Shown here: positions 13,396-23,107 of the stretch, piece after piece
Layout: each line of letters begins with the position of its first letter
Position numbering within the stretch: position 1 is the first letter of the stretch
DNA from: Lachnospiraceae bacterium
GTDB lineage: Bacteria > Bacillota > Clostridia > Lachnospirales > Lachnospiraceae
Direction: 5' to 3'
Assembly: GCA_015057555.1 (NCBI GenBank)
Contig: SVEC01000002.1
Location: forward strand, 1 to 64,000
Length of the DNA stretch: 64,000 bases
The notes under the pieces: model-generated
Told to the model about the DNA's origin: nothing
Databases searched by the model: none
What the model saw: only the letters and a program-made list of their open reading frames with translations
Position numbers and translations under genes: made by a program

Positions 13396-15021
13396 CTAAT
13401 AAATAACCTGATTTTCAACCACCTTAGATGAATCTAAAATTATATTATCATATACATTTATTTCTTCACCATTTTTAATTAACGCAAATTCGTCTACTGT
13501 TTTTATTATTGTAACATATGTGAATTCTGCAGTACCTCTATTCGCAAGATATACTCCATCTAGCTTTTTTATATCAAGAACAGATACAGCTATACTAGAA
13601 GTGGCATTACCTTCTACTAAAATATCAGTGGAACTAAAAGCTGAGGAGTCAATGTAGGCATAATCACCAATAATATGATACACCATAGCTTCTACATCCT
13701 TATTAATCCATCCCGAACCATCCTCTTTTTTGCGCTGAACACTAATCTTTGCTTTTTCTCCTTCTGTAATACCAGCATTTAAGTATTCCAATGGAACCTG
13801 ATACAAATTACCTTCTGTATATGAAACTAGCTCTAATGAACTCATAGACATAGTATTTTTAGGTATTAATACATCTGAGTCCTGAAAATAACTAGGATCT
13901 ACATAACAATACTCATCATCATATTTAAAAATAGTAGCCTCAACAAGTGTATTAACTAGATTTCCATTTTCATCTCTTCTTTGAACATTAAATCTATTGT
14001 CTGCACTTTGATTACTACCACCAGTAAGATAATTCAAAGGAATTTTATATACATCCTTACCTACTAAGGCTGTATTTGGTACCTTTAACCCTTCGTCTTC
14101 GTCCATTATAATCTCAACAGTAAGGAATCTTTCTGCAATATAATTATACATATATTTATCTAGTGAAATATTAATGTATTTTCCATCTGAACCATTAATA
14201 ATAGTATAAGGCATATATACCTTGTAGCTAGAATTATTAATCTTGAAAAGAATGCTTTCCTTATCTGATATTGCAGAAATCTGTTCATCAGTTATAGGAG
14301 CAACTATATTCCATGTCTCACTTGGAATAATTTTAACTATATTGCTACCTGCAGATACTATCTCACCAGTTTTAAGTGTTTGTTTATTGTATTTTGATTT
14401 ATCAAAATCAGAGGCTTTAATCTTACTAATATCAAAGTTCTCATAGCCATCAATATAATAAGTAACAACTCCACTGTATGATGATTTGACACCACTAAGA
14501 TTAGCAAAATTGTTTTCTGTTATTTGCTGCATCATAACTTCATTGGTAAGCTCTAAAACCTTGTTATTTACATTATTCTCAAAATTATAAGCTTCGTAAA
14601 ATGTTTCATCCTGATATGATAGCTTATAAAGACTTATTAATTCTCTAATATCCTGGTAATCCTCCTTGGTTAACAGAGACTCAAACTCTTCCTTATCACT
14701 GACAGTATTTACCAAATTACCAGTCTCGTCTACAGTGCACACTGTAGAACCTTTCATTATCTTTTCTCCATCTCTAATATAATAACATACGTAGCCAGCG
14801 TTAGACGTTTGAATAAGTTGCTCATCTCTAACAGCTATGGCATTTAATGTTATATTATTATTTACATTACTTTTACTTACTCTATATATAGAAATTGGCT
14901 CCTTAGCAGCAGCTCTAATAATACATATAATTACATACAACAAAATTGCTGCAACAACAAAAGTTGCAGCATTAAACTTTATGGATTTATTCATTTTTAC
15001 AATTTTATTATTCTTGTTCAT
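13396..15021 (-). CDS. membrane-anchored HlyD-like (membrane fusion protein-like) protein
   Basis: The 541-residue protein has a single N-terminal membrane helix (about residues 13-35) and a large extracytoplasmic part. Short beta-barrel and sandwich elements resemble HlyD/RND adaptor folds (SNAGYVCYYIRDGEKIMKGSTVC; LKTGEIVSAGSNIVKIIP). No ABC or MFS transporter gene is next to it, so a transport role is not supported. In this position, between the carboxypeptidase and yggS-sepF, a cell-envelope or division role is plausible. ATG 15021 is chosen because GGAAGAG precedes it; a longer frame to 15060 overlaps the neighbour. Confidence 0.6.
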   Translation of the reverse strand: MNKNNKIVKMNKSIKFNAATFVVAAILLYVIICIIRAAAKEPISIYRVSKSNVNNNITLNAIAVRDEQLIQTSNAGYVCYYIRDGEKIMKGSTVCTVDETGNLVNTVSDKEEFESLLTKEDYQDIRELISLYKLSYQDETFYEAYNFENNVNNKVLELTNEVMMQQITENNFANLSGVKSSYSGVVTYYIDGYENFDISKIKASDFDKSKYNKQTLKTGEIVSAGSNIVKIIPSETWNIVAPITDEQISAISDKESILFKINNSSYKVYMPYTIINGSDGKYINISLDKYMYNYIAERFLTVEIIMDEDEGLKVPNTALVGKDVYKIPLNYLTGGSNQSADNRFNVQRRDENGNLVNTLVEATIFKYDDEYCYVDPSYFQDSDVLIPKNTMSMSSLELVSYTEGNLYQVPLEYLNAGITEGEKAKISVQRKKEDGSGWINKDVEAMVYHIIGDYAYIDSSAFSSTDILVEGNATSSIAVSVLDIKKLDGVYLANRGTAEFTYVTIIKTVDEFALIKNGEEINVYDNIILDSSKVVENQVIY

Positions 15022-15044
15022 AAATAAAATCTCTTCCACATTTG

Positions 15045-16031
15045 TTATTTTACAAGGCAAAGTAACTTTACCATAGAGTCGTATAATACCTGCTTTGAAT
15101 CTCCGGAGGATGCAATCACGATGTATGTCTTACCATTCTTAGTCACATACATTGATAAACAGTTACCTGCACCATCAGTAGTTCCTGTCTTCCAAACATG
15201 CACATCAAAACCTGAAGGTAAATCAACATTTCCATTTAAAAAATAGTTAGTTGGGAAAATTTCTCTATTTATAAGATAACCTTCTTCACTAATATAAGAG
15301 TATGAATATGAATCATATTCATCTATTTCTCTAATCAAATCGTACTTATATGCTTCCTTTGTTATTAGATAAGTATCATAGGCTGTGGAATAATGTTCAG
15401 GATCATCTAGGCCGTGAGGATTCATATAATGTGTTCCCGTAGCACCAATGCTTTTGGCTTTCTGATTCATCAAAGCACAAAATGCCTCCTCACTACCAGC
15501 TACATAATCTGCTAGAATAAGTGCATAATAGTTATTACTCTCAATCATTAAACCATATAATAAATCCTTTACTGCTATCTCATCCCCATAAAATATGTCA
15601 GCCGGTGCTACACCGTCATAAGTGAGATCATAATCTCTAGCCAATGTAACTGTGCTATTTAGATTAATATCACCGCTATTAATCTTATCGCACACTACCA
15701 TAGCAGTCATATATTTAGTCATAGAGGCAGGATACATTCTTTCATGTGCATTCTTTGATGCAATTACCTGTTTATCAGTCTCATTAATAAGAAGTGCATA
15801 ATAACAATCACCAAAAAGCTCAGCATTTGTATTATCTGAGCGGTAAACAACTGTATCATCAATAGTATATTCAGCGGTATCAGAAGCCTTTAGCATTTCA
15901 CTGATACCAAATTTCATATTTGCAGCATCTGGATACTCATCTTTTATGGTATTATTAAAAATACTTACAACAGTAAAAAATATACAGATACATACAATCG
16001 GTATAAGATTTTTAAGTATACTTCTAGACAT
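15045..16031 (-). CDS. D-alanyl-D-alanine carboxypeptidase (PBP5/DacF type)
   Basis: The 328-residue protein has an N-terminal signal-anchor helix (about residues 5-26) and the serine peptidase S11 motifs. The nucleophile motif is SMTK (Ser103, Lys106), the second motif SNN at 165-167, and KTG lies near residue 290 in VWKTGTTDG. It trims the terminal D-Ala of peptidoglycan pentapeptides outside the membrane. The C-terminal beta domain and amphipathic anchor of classical PBP5 are absent, so the protein is shorter and held by its N-terminus. Neighbours are cell-shape genes. Confidence 0.88.
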   Translation of the reverse strand: MSRSILKNLIPIVCICIFFTVVSIFNNTIKDEYPDAANMKFGISEMLKASDTAEYTIDDTVVYRSDNTNAELFGDCYYALLINETDKQVIASKNAHERMYPASMTKYMTAMVVCDKINSGDINLNSTVTLARDYDLTYDGVAPADIFYGDEIAVKDLLYGLMIESNNYYALILADYVAGSEEAFCALMNQKAKSIGATGTHYMNPHGLDDPEHYSTAYDTYLITKEAYKYDLIREIDEYDSYSYSYISEEGYLINREIFPTNYFLNGNVDLPSGFDVHVWKTGTTDGAGNCLSMYVTKNGKTYIVIASSGDSKQVLYDSMVKLLCLVK

Positions 16032-16048
16032 TTTATCACCTGTAATTA

Positions 16049-16447
16049 TTAATGTTTAAAAAGCTCTCTCCAATCCAAATCCCCTCTATCTAAAGCCTTA
16101 ACCATAAGCTCAGCAGAGGCAAGATTAGTAGCAAGTGGTATGTTATGAAGGTCACATAATGTAAATATCTTACTTATATCAACATCATTGAGCTTCTTAG
16201 TCTGTGGATCTCTTAAAAATATCATCATATCAAGTTCATTACCTTCTATCATAGAACCAAGCTGATTTGCTCCACCTGTATGACCTGCAAGGAATTTATG
16301 AACAGTAAGATTTGTAACCTCTTCTACCATTCTACCTGTAGTTCCAGTAGCATAAAGATCATGATGTGACAAAATACCTCTATACGCTATACAGAAATTC
16401 TGCATAAGCTTCTTTTTTGAATCATGTGCTATTAATCCTATATTCAT
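16049..16447 (-). CDS. mgsA: methylglyoxal synthase
   Basis: The 132-residue protein matches MgsA. It starts MNIGLIAHDSKK and has the phosphate-binding ATGTTGRM motif, HTGGANQLG and FLRDP with the catalytic aspartate region. It converts dihydroxyacetone phosphate to methylglyoxal, a phosphate-releasing glycolytic bypass. ATG 16447 follows AGGGGGAAGG. It is placed between rodA and the carboxypeptidase, a linkage common in clostridial genomes although the functions are unrelated. Confidence 0.95.
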   Translation of the reverse strand: MNIGLIAHDSKKKLMQNFCIAYRGILSHHDLYATGTTGRMVEEVTNLTVHKFLAGHTGGANQLGSMIEGNELDMMIFLRDPQTKKLNDVDISKIFTLCDLHNIPLATNLASAELMVKALDRGDLDWRELFKH

Positions 16448-16457
16448 AACCTTCCCC

Positions 16458-17576
16458 CTAGTAAAACTTTTTCTGTAAACTTATATTTAACACAATTCCC
16501 ATACCGGCACATATACTCAACAAGGAACTCAAACCATAACTTATAAATGGTAAAGGTATTCCTGTGTTGGGCAAAAGTCCTGTGGCTACACCTATATTTA
16601 TAAAGGATTGATAACCTATAAGACAGGCTACACCTGACGCTATAAGCATACCCTTTAAGTCCTTAGCTTTTCTTCCTACACTTATACATTGTAACACTAG
16701 TACCATAATAATTGCAACAATGAATACACTGCCAACAAAGCCCAATTCTTCACCAATAACAGAAAAAATAAAGTCAGTTTGCTGCTCCGAAATAAAATTG
16801 GCATCCTTAACTGTTGCTATAGTCGAGGAATTAAGTCCTTTTCCTGTAAGTTCTCCTGAACCTATGGCCATAATGGAATTATTTTGCTGCGAATAATCTT
16901 CACCATACTGGTCTGGGTATATAAACTGTAATATTCTAGCTACCTGATAGTCTTTTAGAAGAATTTGGTCAGGTCTTTGAATATACCAAATAAAACTACC
17001 GGCAATTGGTACAAATACAAGAACAGCTATAGCTATAAGCTTATAACTTATACCAGCAAGATAGATAAGTGTAAGTAAAACAAAGGTAAGACACAAGGTT
17101 GTTGACAGATCAGGTTCTAAAACAATAAGGCCCAAAGGTATGGCGGCAGCTAATGCCATCCTTGCCATTCCCTTAAATGTATTTAGTTCTCCATCTCTTC
17201 TAAGCTTTGCTAAAATAGTAGCGTAACAGACTATCATCATAATCTTAGAAAACTCTGATGGCTGAAACTGTACTCCATTATCTCCACCTATATTAATCCA
17301 CCTTGTTGCACTATTAACCTCAACACCAAAAAGCAAAACTGATATCAACAGTACTGCATTTACAGCATATATAGCCATATAAAATTTACATATAAATTCA
17401 TAGTCGATGGCTGAAATTATAGCCATTGCAATAATTCCAACTATAGCACCTATTATCTGTCTAACAGTATAAGAGCTATCTGCACTATTAATACATATAA
17501 TACCTAGTATAATAATAAGTACCACAGTAAAAAACAATTTAAAATTATAATCCTTGAGACTGAATTTTGTGAACAT
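16458..17576 (-). CDS. rodA: rod-shape SEDS glycosyltransferase RodA
   Basis: The 372-residue polytopic protein has about ten membrane helices. SEDS hallmarks are WINIGG...QFQPSEFSKI, the Glu/Asp loop VLEPDLSTTL, and the C-terminal GLLPNTGIPLPFISYGLSSLLS. SEDS proteins polymerise lipid II with a cognate class B PBP. The nearby mrdA and mreCD genes make RodA the natural call, with the elongasome as the complex. The start overlaps the minD end by 32 bases, suggesting coupling. Confidence 0.92.
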   Translation of the reverse strand: MFTKFSLKDYNFKLFFTVVLIIILGIICINSADSSYTVRQIIGAIVGIIAMAIISAIDYEFICKFYMAIYAVNAVLLISVLLFGVEVNSATRWINIGGDNGVQFQPSEFSKIMMIVCYATILAKLRRDGELNTFKGMARMALAAAIPLGLIVLEPDLSTTLCLTFVLLTLIYLAGISYKLIAIAVLVFVPIAGSFIWYIQRPDQILLKDYQVARILQFIYPDQYGEDYSQQNNSIMAIGSGELTGKGLNSSTIATVKDANFISEQQTDFIFSVIGEELGFVGSVFIVAIIMVLVLQCISVGRKAKDLKGMLIASGVACLIGYQSFINIGVATGLLPNTGIPLPFISYGLSSLLSICAGMGIVLNISLQKKFY

Positions 17577-18357
17577 TTTTTTCCTTTTTCTTAAGCCATT
17601 TAAAAATTTTAAATGGTTGCTCCTTATCCTTACTTGTAGTAATACCCGCTATTCTTCGTGCTATGTAATCATAAGATTTCCCCGATTTGGAACTACTATT
17701 GATTATTGGCTCTCCTCTGTTACTAGATATTACTATTTCTTCATCATCATATACGGTTCCAATTAGATTTATTGATAAAATATCAACCACATCATCTACG
17801 GACATCATATCACCTCTTCTGACCATATCTTGACGAATTTTATTAATAATCAAATCAACTCTAGGCATTTCATTTGCATTTAAAATACCTATAATTCTAT
17901 CAGCATCTCTAATTGCTGATACCTCTGGTGTAGTAACTATAATAGCTCTATTAGCCGCTGCTATGGCATTTTTGAAGCCGTGCTCTATACCGGCAGGACA
18001 GTCTATAATTATGTAGTCATAATCCGGTTTTAGTTCATCAACCAGTTTTTTCATCTGCTCGGGACATACTGCAGTTTTATCTCTAGTTTGAGCTGCGGGT
18101 AACAATCCAAGTTCATCATAGATTTTATCTTTGATAATAGCTTGTCTGGCCCTACAGCTACCCTCAATAACATCCACTAGATTATATACTATTCTATTAT
18201 CCAGACCCATAACGACATCTAGATTCCTTAATCCAATATCTGTATCAATAAGTAAAACCTTATATCCTAATCTTGCTAAACCATAACCAATATTGGCCGT
18301 AGTGGTGGTTTTTCCCACACCACCTTTACCACTTGTTACTACTATTACCTCGCTCAT
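17545..18357 (-). CDS. minD: septum site-determining ATPase MinD
   Basis: The 270-residue protein has the deviant Walker A motif SGKGGVGKTT at the N-terminus, DTDIGLRNLD, and YIIIDCPAG. It ends in a basic amphipathic helix (FKIFKWLKKKEK) for membrane binding. It recruits MinC to block FtsZ assembly at wrong sites. I use ATG 18357, which overlaps the minC stop as TGATG and follows GGAGG; a TTG lies one codon upstream. MinE is absent, so positioning probably relies on DivIVA, as in B. subtilis. Confidence 0.95.
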   Translation of the reverse strand: MSEVIVVTSGKGGVGKTTTTANIGYGLARLGYKVLLIDTDIGLRNLDVVMGLDNRIVYNLVDVIEGSCRARQAIIKDKIYDELGLLPAAQTRDKTAVCPEQMKKLVDELKPDYDYIIIDCPAGIEHGFKNAIAAANRAIIVTTPEVSAIRDADRIIGILNANEMPRVDLIINKIRQDMVRRGDMMSVDDVVDILSINLIGTVYDDEEIVISSNRGEPIINSSSKSGKSYDYIARRIAGITTSKDKEQPFKIFKWLKKKEKNVHKIQSQGL

Positions 18358-18860
18358 CAATTATTCCTCCCTGATATTAAACTATATACAAATGCATCTT
18401 CTTTTCCTTGGCATCCTGCTTTAGCAATACCATCAAGCACACCAGTTATTACAATATTTCCTAAAGAATATACTGATGCACCCTTCTCCACATTTCCTAA
18501 AACAATTATGCTGCATTTTGCATTTATTGACTGACCATTTTTTAAATTCCCAATATAAAATAGCCCGTCTTTATCAGTTAGTACATTTGACAAAGCATTA
18601 ATTTTATTCTCTTGTTTTTTTTCGTTATGACAAATATTTAATCCTATTTTACTAAGAACAAATAATATGTCTCTTTTTTCATCCGATTGTAAGTCTTTGC
18701 CTTCAAAGGTTACATTAATTGGTTTGGAATTTCTAAAGCTACTATGCGGACCCTTTAGCTTATATTCTAGCTGAAATAAAACCTCGTTTAATGTAGCCCT
18801 AGGATCGATAATAATATGAATTCCTCCCTTATCACCTTTGATGATAACCGGATTTTTCAT
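18357..18860 (-). CDS. minC: septum site-determining protein MinC, short form
   Basis: The 167-residue protein has an N-terminal FtsZ-inhibiting domain (about 1-85) and a C-terminal beta-helix domain (FYIGNLKNGQSINAKCSIIVLGNV, then GNIVITGVLDGIAKAG). The MinD-contact motif usually read RSGQ is KNGQ here. The protein stops shortly after the AFVYSL strand, about 50 residues before the end of typical 220-230 residue MinC proteins. minD follows with a one-base overlap, so the pair is translated together. Confidence 0.85.
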   Translation of the reverse strand: MKNPVIIKGDKGGIHIIIDPRATLNEVLFQLEYKLKGPHSSFRNSKPINVTFEGKDLQSDEKRDILFVLSKIGLNICHNEKKQENKINALSNVLTDKDGLFYIGNLKNGQSINAKCSIIVLGNVEKGASVYSLGNIVITGVLDGIAKAGCQGKEDAFVYSLISGRNN

Positions 18861-18880
18861 TATTCACCTCTTTATTTTAT

Positions 18881-21724
18881 TTAATCTGATACAACTGTGT
18901 TACCTGACATCTCGGCACCAACAAGTTTTTCAGAATCATACATATAAGCATATACAAAGCTGGCTAATTCTCTTGCATTACCCGAAGAATAACCATACTG
19001 AATAACACATGTAACTGAAACCTCTGGAGCTTCATATGGTGCAAAGGAAACAAATAAGGCATGGTTTGGTCTAACTTCACTCTCCTGAGCTGTTCCAGTT
19101 TTACCAGCAATTGATACATCAACAGTGTTAATTAAATCATCATCCTTACAGCCTATTTTTATAGCTCGTCTCATACCTGCATGAACAGATGTCCAAGTTG
19201 TTGGAGAAATTTCATCAAGCTTATTATGAATAATAGCTTGATTATCTCTAACTAAAGCTCCCTCATAATCAGTAATTTTATCGATAAGTGTAAGATCGTA
19301 GCATGTACCATTGTTAGCAACTGTTGTTATATATCTAGACATTTGAACTGGTGTATATAAGTTTGTACCCTGTCCAATTGCTGTTCTTACTGCATCACTA
19401 TCTGAAATTTCAGGTTCACTTTCTGGAAGTTCAACACCTGATACAGCATCAAATCCAAACATTTCAGCATATTTTGTAAGCCTACTTAAACCATGAAGAT
19501 CATTATACTTTTCATTCTTTGTAGCAAGCCAATATCCAACCTGATAGAAATACATATTACAGGAAGCCTGAATGGCACTTTCTAAATCCATACCTCCATG
19601 GCCACCAGGATAAAGCCAACATCTGGCGGCAGGCTCTATTTCATTGAACTCACCATCACAAGTAAGCAATGTACCTGAATCTATTTTATTTTCAGTAACA
19701 CCTGCAACAGCAGTCAAAAGCTTATAGGTAGAACCTGGAGCTGTTTTGTGCTGGGTTGCTCTATTAATAAGTGGTGTTGTCTTATCATCAAGTAAGGAGC
19801 TATAATATTCAGAATCTACTTCGTTTGTAAGAAAATTATTATCATAGCTTGGATATGTTACCAAGGCCAGTACATCACCAGTATTAACATCAGTAACTAT
19901 AATAGAACCAGAACATGGATCTAATGCTAGCATAGCTGGTGTAATCTCTAGATTCTTGATTTTTTTTGCAAAGAAATCATAGGCAGGATAAGCTCCGGCT
20001 ACAAATTCTTCATACTCCAAATCATTTTCTTCCTTTAAAACATCCTGATCGTATAACAGATAAACAACATCTTCACCTGTTATTTCATCTGATTCTATCA
20101 TAAATCTAATAACCTGTTTGTCGAATTCAGGGTCTTCACTTAAATAATTTAAAATATAATCGCAAAGAAGGTCATACACTTCATCAGTATCATAATATGC
20201 ACTTTCAACCTCAAAACTTGATATATCAATAGCTTCTATGCTTATACAATACTTTAAATAATGCTCTAAAGAAGTTTTCCCCTCCGAATAAGCTATATAT
20301 TCCTCATTGTTATATGGAATCATAGATGTAGTAAGAATATTATTAACATTTAAAACCTCACACATATATTCAGTGTAATACTCATATTCCTCTTCTAATT
20401 CACCTGAAGGTACTGGTTTTTCACGAAGAATAACATTAAGCTGTTCCAATACCTCAGCCTTCATAGCAACATAATCAGTATATATTTTCTTCTCTAATTC
20501 TGATGCATCAGGTCTTAACATCTTATCAAGAGTTAAAATGTTATTATTAAATAAACCAAAATACACATCACATATTGGAATTTGTGCATTTTCATCTTCT
20601 GGAATATCATAAATTGCCGTTAGATTTGCTAATAATATTGATGCAATTTCCTTTTCCAAAGTATCATAGCAATATTTTTGTAAATCTGAATCTATAGTTA
20701 GATATACATCATTACCTGCTTCGGCATTTTTAGTATCAACAATTTCTATAGGCTTACCAAGGTTATCAACATACATTACCTCATAGCCTGTAGTACCCCT
20801 AAGCTCACTTTCCATATACTGCTCTATACCTGTTTTACCAACAATCTCACTATTACTATATTGATCCTCCTTTGGTAATTCAGCATTATAAACCTTAAGT
20901 TCTTCGTCAGATATACCACCTACATAACCTATAATATGAGCAAAATATACCGCATCATTGTACTTTCTTAGGGCTTGCACCTGAACATCAATACCTATAA
21001 GCTCATCACTGTACTCAGCTAAGGATGCATTACTCTCCTCACTAATATCATAAGCAATCGTTACAGGCATATACTGCTGATATCTATTCATCCAAAGCTT
21101 ATATCTACAAGCAAGAATCTTTAATCTATCTTCTTTGTCATAATCTGGTGATATTTCAAAAACCTCATCACACAGATAATTCACAACATCCTCTGCAGTT
21201 GAATTCTTTTCGTGATCCTCCAGAGAATCAAATTCAGTTACTGCATATACATCCTTTAGAAAGCTTTTAAGTTGAGTTTCTTTTACAAGAAACTTATACT
21301 CACCAGTTTCATCAATTGTAATATTAAAATCTATAGCAAGCTCATCATTATTTGTTTCAAGAATATTTATTGCACGATACAATATCTCATTCTTTAGCTG
21401 GTTTTCTCCAATACCCTTTGCTTCAGCGGCAGCAGTTATAGCTGTATCATTACTAAACACAACGGAATAAGCTAGCTCATTGTATGCTAAAAGCTTGCCA
21501 TTTCTATCATAAATATTTCCTCGAACTGACTCTATAGTTAAGGTTTTCTTTGACTTATAAGTAAAGTTATCCATATGCTTTTCTCCCTCGACTATCTGAA
21601 GGGTAAAAAGCTGTTTAACTAATAATATAAACATAACCACAATTAGAACAGTTATAGGAAATAGCCTATGCTTAATATAGTCTAATACGGTCTCTTTAAT
21701 TGACTGTAATATTTCCCAAATCAT
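18881..21724 (-). CDS. mrdA: elongation-specific transpeptidase PBP2
   Basis: The 947-residue class B penicillin-binding protein has a short cytoplasmic start and one membrane helix (about residues 18-40). The dimerisation domain follows (VRGNIYDRNG). The transpeptidase domain has STYK near residue 664, SCN near 720 and KTGTAQ near 872. It cross-links peptidoglycan for lateral growth with RodA and MreC. It is about 300 residues longer than E. coli PBP2; the excess is an acidic, helical insertion at about residues 345-620. ATG 21724 follows AAAGGAAATG. Upstream are mreD and mreC. Confidence 0.93.
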   Translation of the reverse strand: MIWEILQSIKETVLDYIKHRLFPITVLIVVMFILLVKQLFTLQIVEGEKHMDNFTYKSKKTLTIESVRGNIYDRNGKLLAYNELAYSVVFSNDTAITAAAEAKGIGENQLKNEILYRAINILETNNDELAIDFNITIDETGEYKFLVKETQLKSFLKDVYAVTEFDSLEDHEKNSTAEDVVNYLCDEVFEISPDYDKEDRLKILACRYKLWMNRYQQYMPVTIAYDISEESNASLAEYSDELIGIDVQVQALRKYNDAVYFAHIIGYVGGISDEELKVYNAELPKEDQYSNSEIVGKTGIEQYMESELRGTTGYEVMYVDNLGKPIEIVDTKNAEAGNDVYLTIDSDLQKYCYDTLEKEIASILLANLTAIYDIPEDENAQIPICDVYFGLFNNNILTLDKMLRPDASELEKKIYTDYVAMKAEVLEQLNVILREKPVPSGELEEEYEYYTEYMCEVLNVNNILTTSMIPYNNEEYIAYSEGKTSLEHYLKYCISIEAIDISSFEVESAYYDTDEVYDLLCDYILNYLSEDPEFDKQVIRFMIESDEITGEDVVYLLYDQDVLKEENDLEYEEFVAGAYPAYDFFAKKIKNLEITPAMLALDPCSGSIIVTDVNTGDVLALVTYPSYDNNFLTNEVDSEYYSSLLDDKTTPLINRATQHKTAPGSTYKLLTAVAGVTENKIDSGTLLTCDGEFNEIEPAARCWLYPGGHGGMDLESAIQASCNMYFYQVGYWLATKNEKYNDLHGLSRLTKYAEMFGFDAVSGVELPESEPEISDSDAVRTAIGQGTNLYTPVQMSRYITTVANNGTCYDLTLIDKITDYEGALVRDNQAIIHNKLDEISPTTWTSVHAGMRRAIKIGCKDDDLINTVDVSIAGKTGTAQESEVRPNHALFVSFAPYEAPEVSVTCVIQYGYSSGNARELASFVYAYMYDSEKLVGAEMSGNTVVSD

Positions 21725-21727
21725 TAA

Positions 21728-22237
21728 TTACATTTCCTTTCTTAATGCCTTGGCCTTAAGCCAACGATTAATATACACATAAATCTTGTAAACTATTATT
21801 GTTAAAAGTACTGTGGCTAACATCTCTGGCAATATAATACCGTAAAAATATGCTCCGAAATCAAGTCTGTTATATAAAGCAAAGCCTACAACGTATACCG
21901 CCATATTAAATACAAAATCATCTAATAATATAATAATAAGCGGCAGCATAACATCTTCAATCATATAATTTTTGTGAAAAAATCCATTGGTATAACCAAT
22001 TAACATATACAAAAACATATATGGTCCTAACACATCAAGGAAAAACAAATCCACTAAAAAACCACTAAAAAAACCAACTAGCATTCCTTCTTTACGACCT
22101 CTCATAAGACCAAAAGACATAGTTAATATAAGCAACAAATTAGGACTTATGCTGCTTATATCATGAAAACCAAAAATTGTGGTTTGTATTGAAAAATTAA
22201 TTACTATTAAAATTCCAAGTGTTATAACTCGTCTCAT
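21728..22237 (-). CDS. mreD: rod shape-determining protein MreD
   Basis: The 169-residue protein has five or six membrane helices with the MreD-like pattern GLMRGRKEGMLVGFFSGFLVDL near residue 50. It is a membrane component of the elongasome. It lies 12 bases downstream of mreC and 3 bases upstream of mrdA, the conserved order. No mreB is in the window, so the actin homologue, if present, must be elsewhere. Confidence 0.9.
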   Translation of the reverse strand: MRRVITLGILIVINFSIQTTIFGFHDISSISPNLLLILTMSFGLMRGRKEGMLVGFFSGFLVDLFFLDVLGPYMFLYMLIGYTNGFFHKNYMIEDVMLPLIIILLDDFVFNMAVYVVGFALYNRLDFGAYFYGIILPEMLATVLLTIIVYKIYVYINRWLKAKALRKEM

Positions 22238-22249
22238 AATTATTTCCTT

Positions 22250-23107
22250 TTATTTTTCATCCATAGGATTTTCCTTTTCATCCAGAATTATTAACACCTC
22301 TGATACATTAGTAAAATCCGTAGCTGGAGTTAATTTTGCAGTCATAGTAAGGTTGTTTGTATCATAGCTTATTTCGGCTACATAACCAATAATTATACCC
22401 TGATGATATCTGTCTGATATTGGTGAAGTAACAACCTTATCACCTATGCTAACCTTAGCATCCTTATCTATATTTTTAACTACTATATATCCTTCCTGAT
22501 AAAAGCTTAGGTTTCCCTCTACTGTACATAAAGCATTAGCTGGCATAACCTTAGCACTAATACTGGAATTATCATCAATAATTCCTCTAACCTTAGAATA
22601 ATCATGATGGCACTCAATTACTATGCCAGCTATACCTTCGCCGCATAATACATTCATACCCTCTTTAATTCCGTCATCAGAGCCCTTATCTATATAAAAT
22701 ACAGAGAAAAATGAGGATGAATCTTTGGCAAATACTCTTGCACCAGTTTTATTAAATTCTGGAAAGCTTTCATCTAAAGCATATAGTTCACGAAGTTCAT
22801 CTAACTCAGCTAATTTATTTTGATAGTTTGTAATTTCAGTCTTATACATAGCAATCTCTTCTTTGAGAGCAGCATTTTCCTCATTTAAAGCTTGTATTTC
22901 CTTAAAGTTTTCAATCTTTGTATCAGTCCAGATACCAATTTTATTAATTCCCTGCTGAACAGGAGTTACAATATTGCCAGTAATATCCTTAACTAGCTTT
23001 AGCTGTTCCCCTGCGAAGAACGAAATAATTAAAAATATAACGCAAATTATAGAAAAAGCTAATAACAAATATTTAGGACTTATATCTTTTCTTCTATCAT
23101 ATCTCAT
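22250..23107 (-). CDS. mreC: rod shape-determining protein MreC
   Basis: The 285-residue protein has an N-terminal membrane helix (about 13-30), a coiled coil at 65-105 (ALNEENAALKEEIAMYKTEI), and two beta-barrel domains with FYIDKGSDDGIKEGMNV and GDKVVTSPISDRYHQGIIIGYV. MreC scaffolds PBP2 and RodA outside the membrane. Its start overlaps the radC stop as TAATG. It begins the mreC-mreD-mrdA-minC-minD-rodA run. Confidence 0.93.
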   Translation of the reverse strand: MRYDRRKDISPKYLLLAFSIICVIFLIISFFAGEQLKLVKDITGNIVTPVQQGINKIGIWTDTKIENFKEIQALNEENAALKEEIAMYKTEITNYQNKLAELDELRELYALDESFPEFNKTGARVFAKDSSSFFSVFYIDKGSDDGIKEGMNVLCGEGIAGIVIECHHDYSKVRGIIDDNSSISAKVMPANALCTVEGNLSFYQEGYIVVKNIDKDAKVSIGDKVVTSPISDRYHQGIIIGYVAEISYDTNNLTMTAKLTPATDFTNVSEVLIILDEKENPMDEK

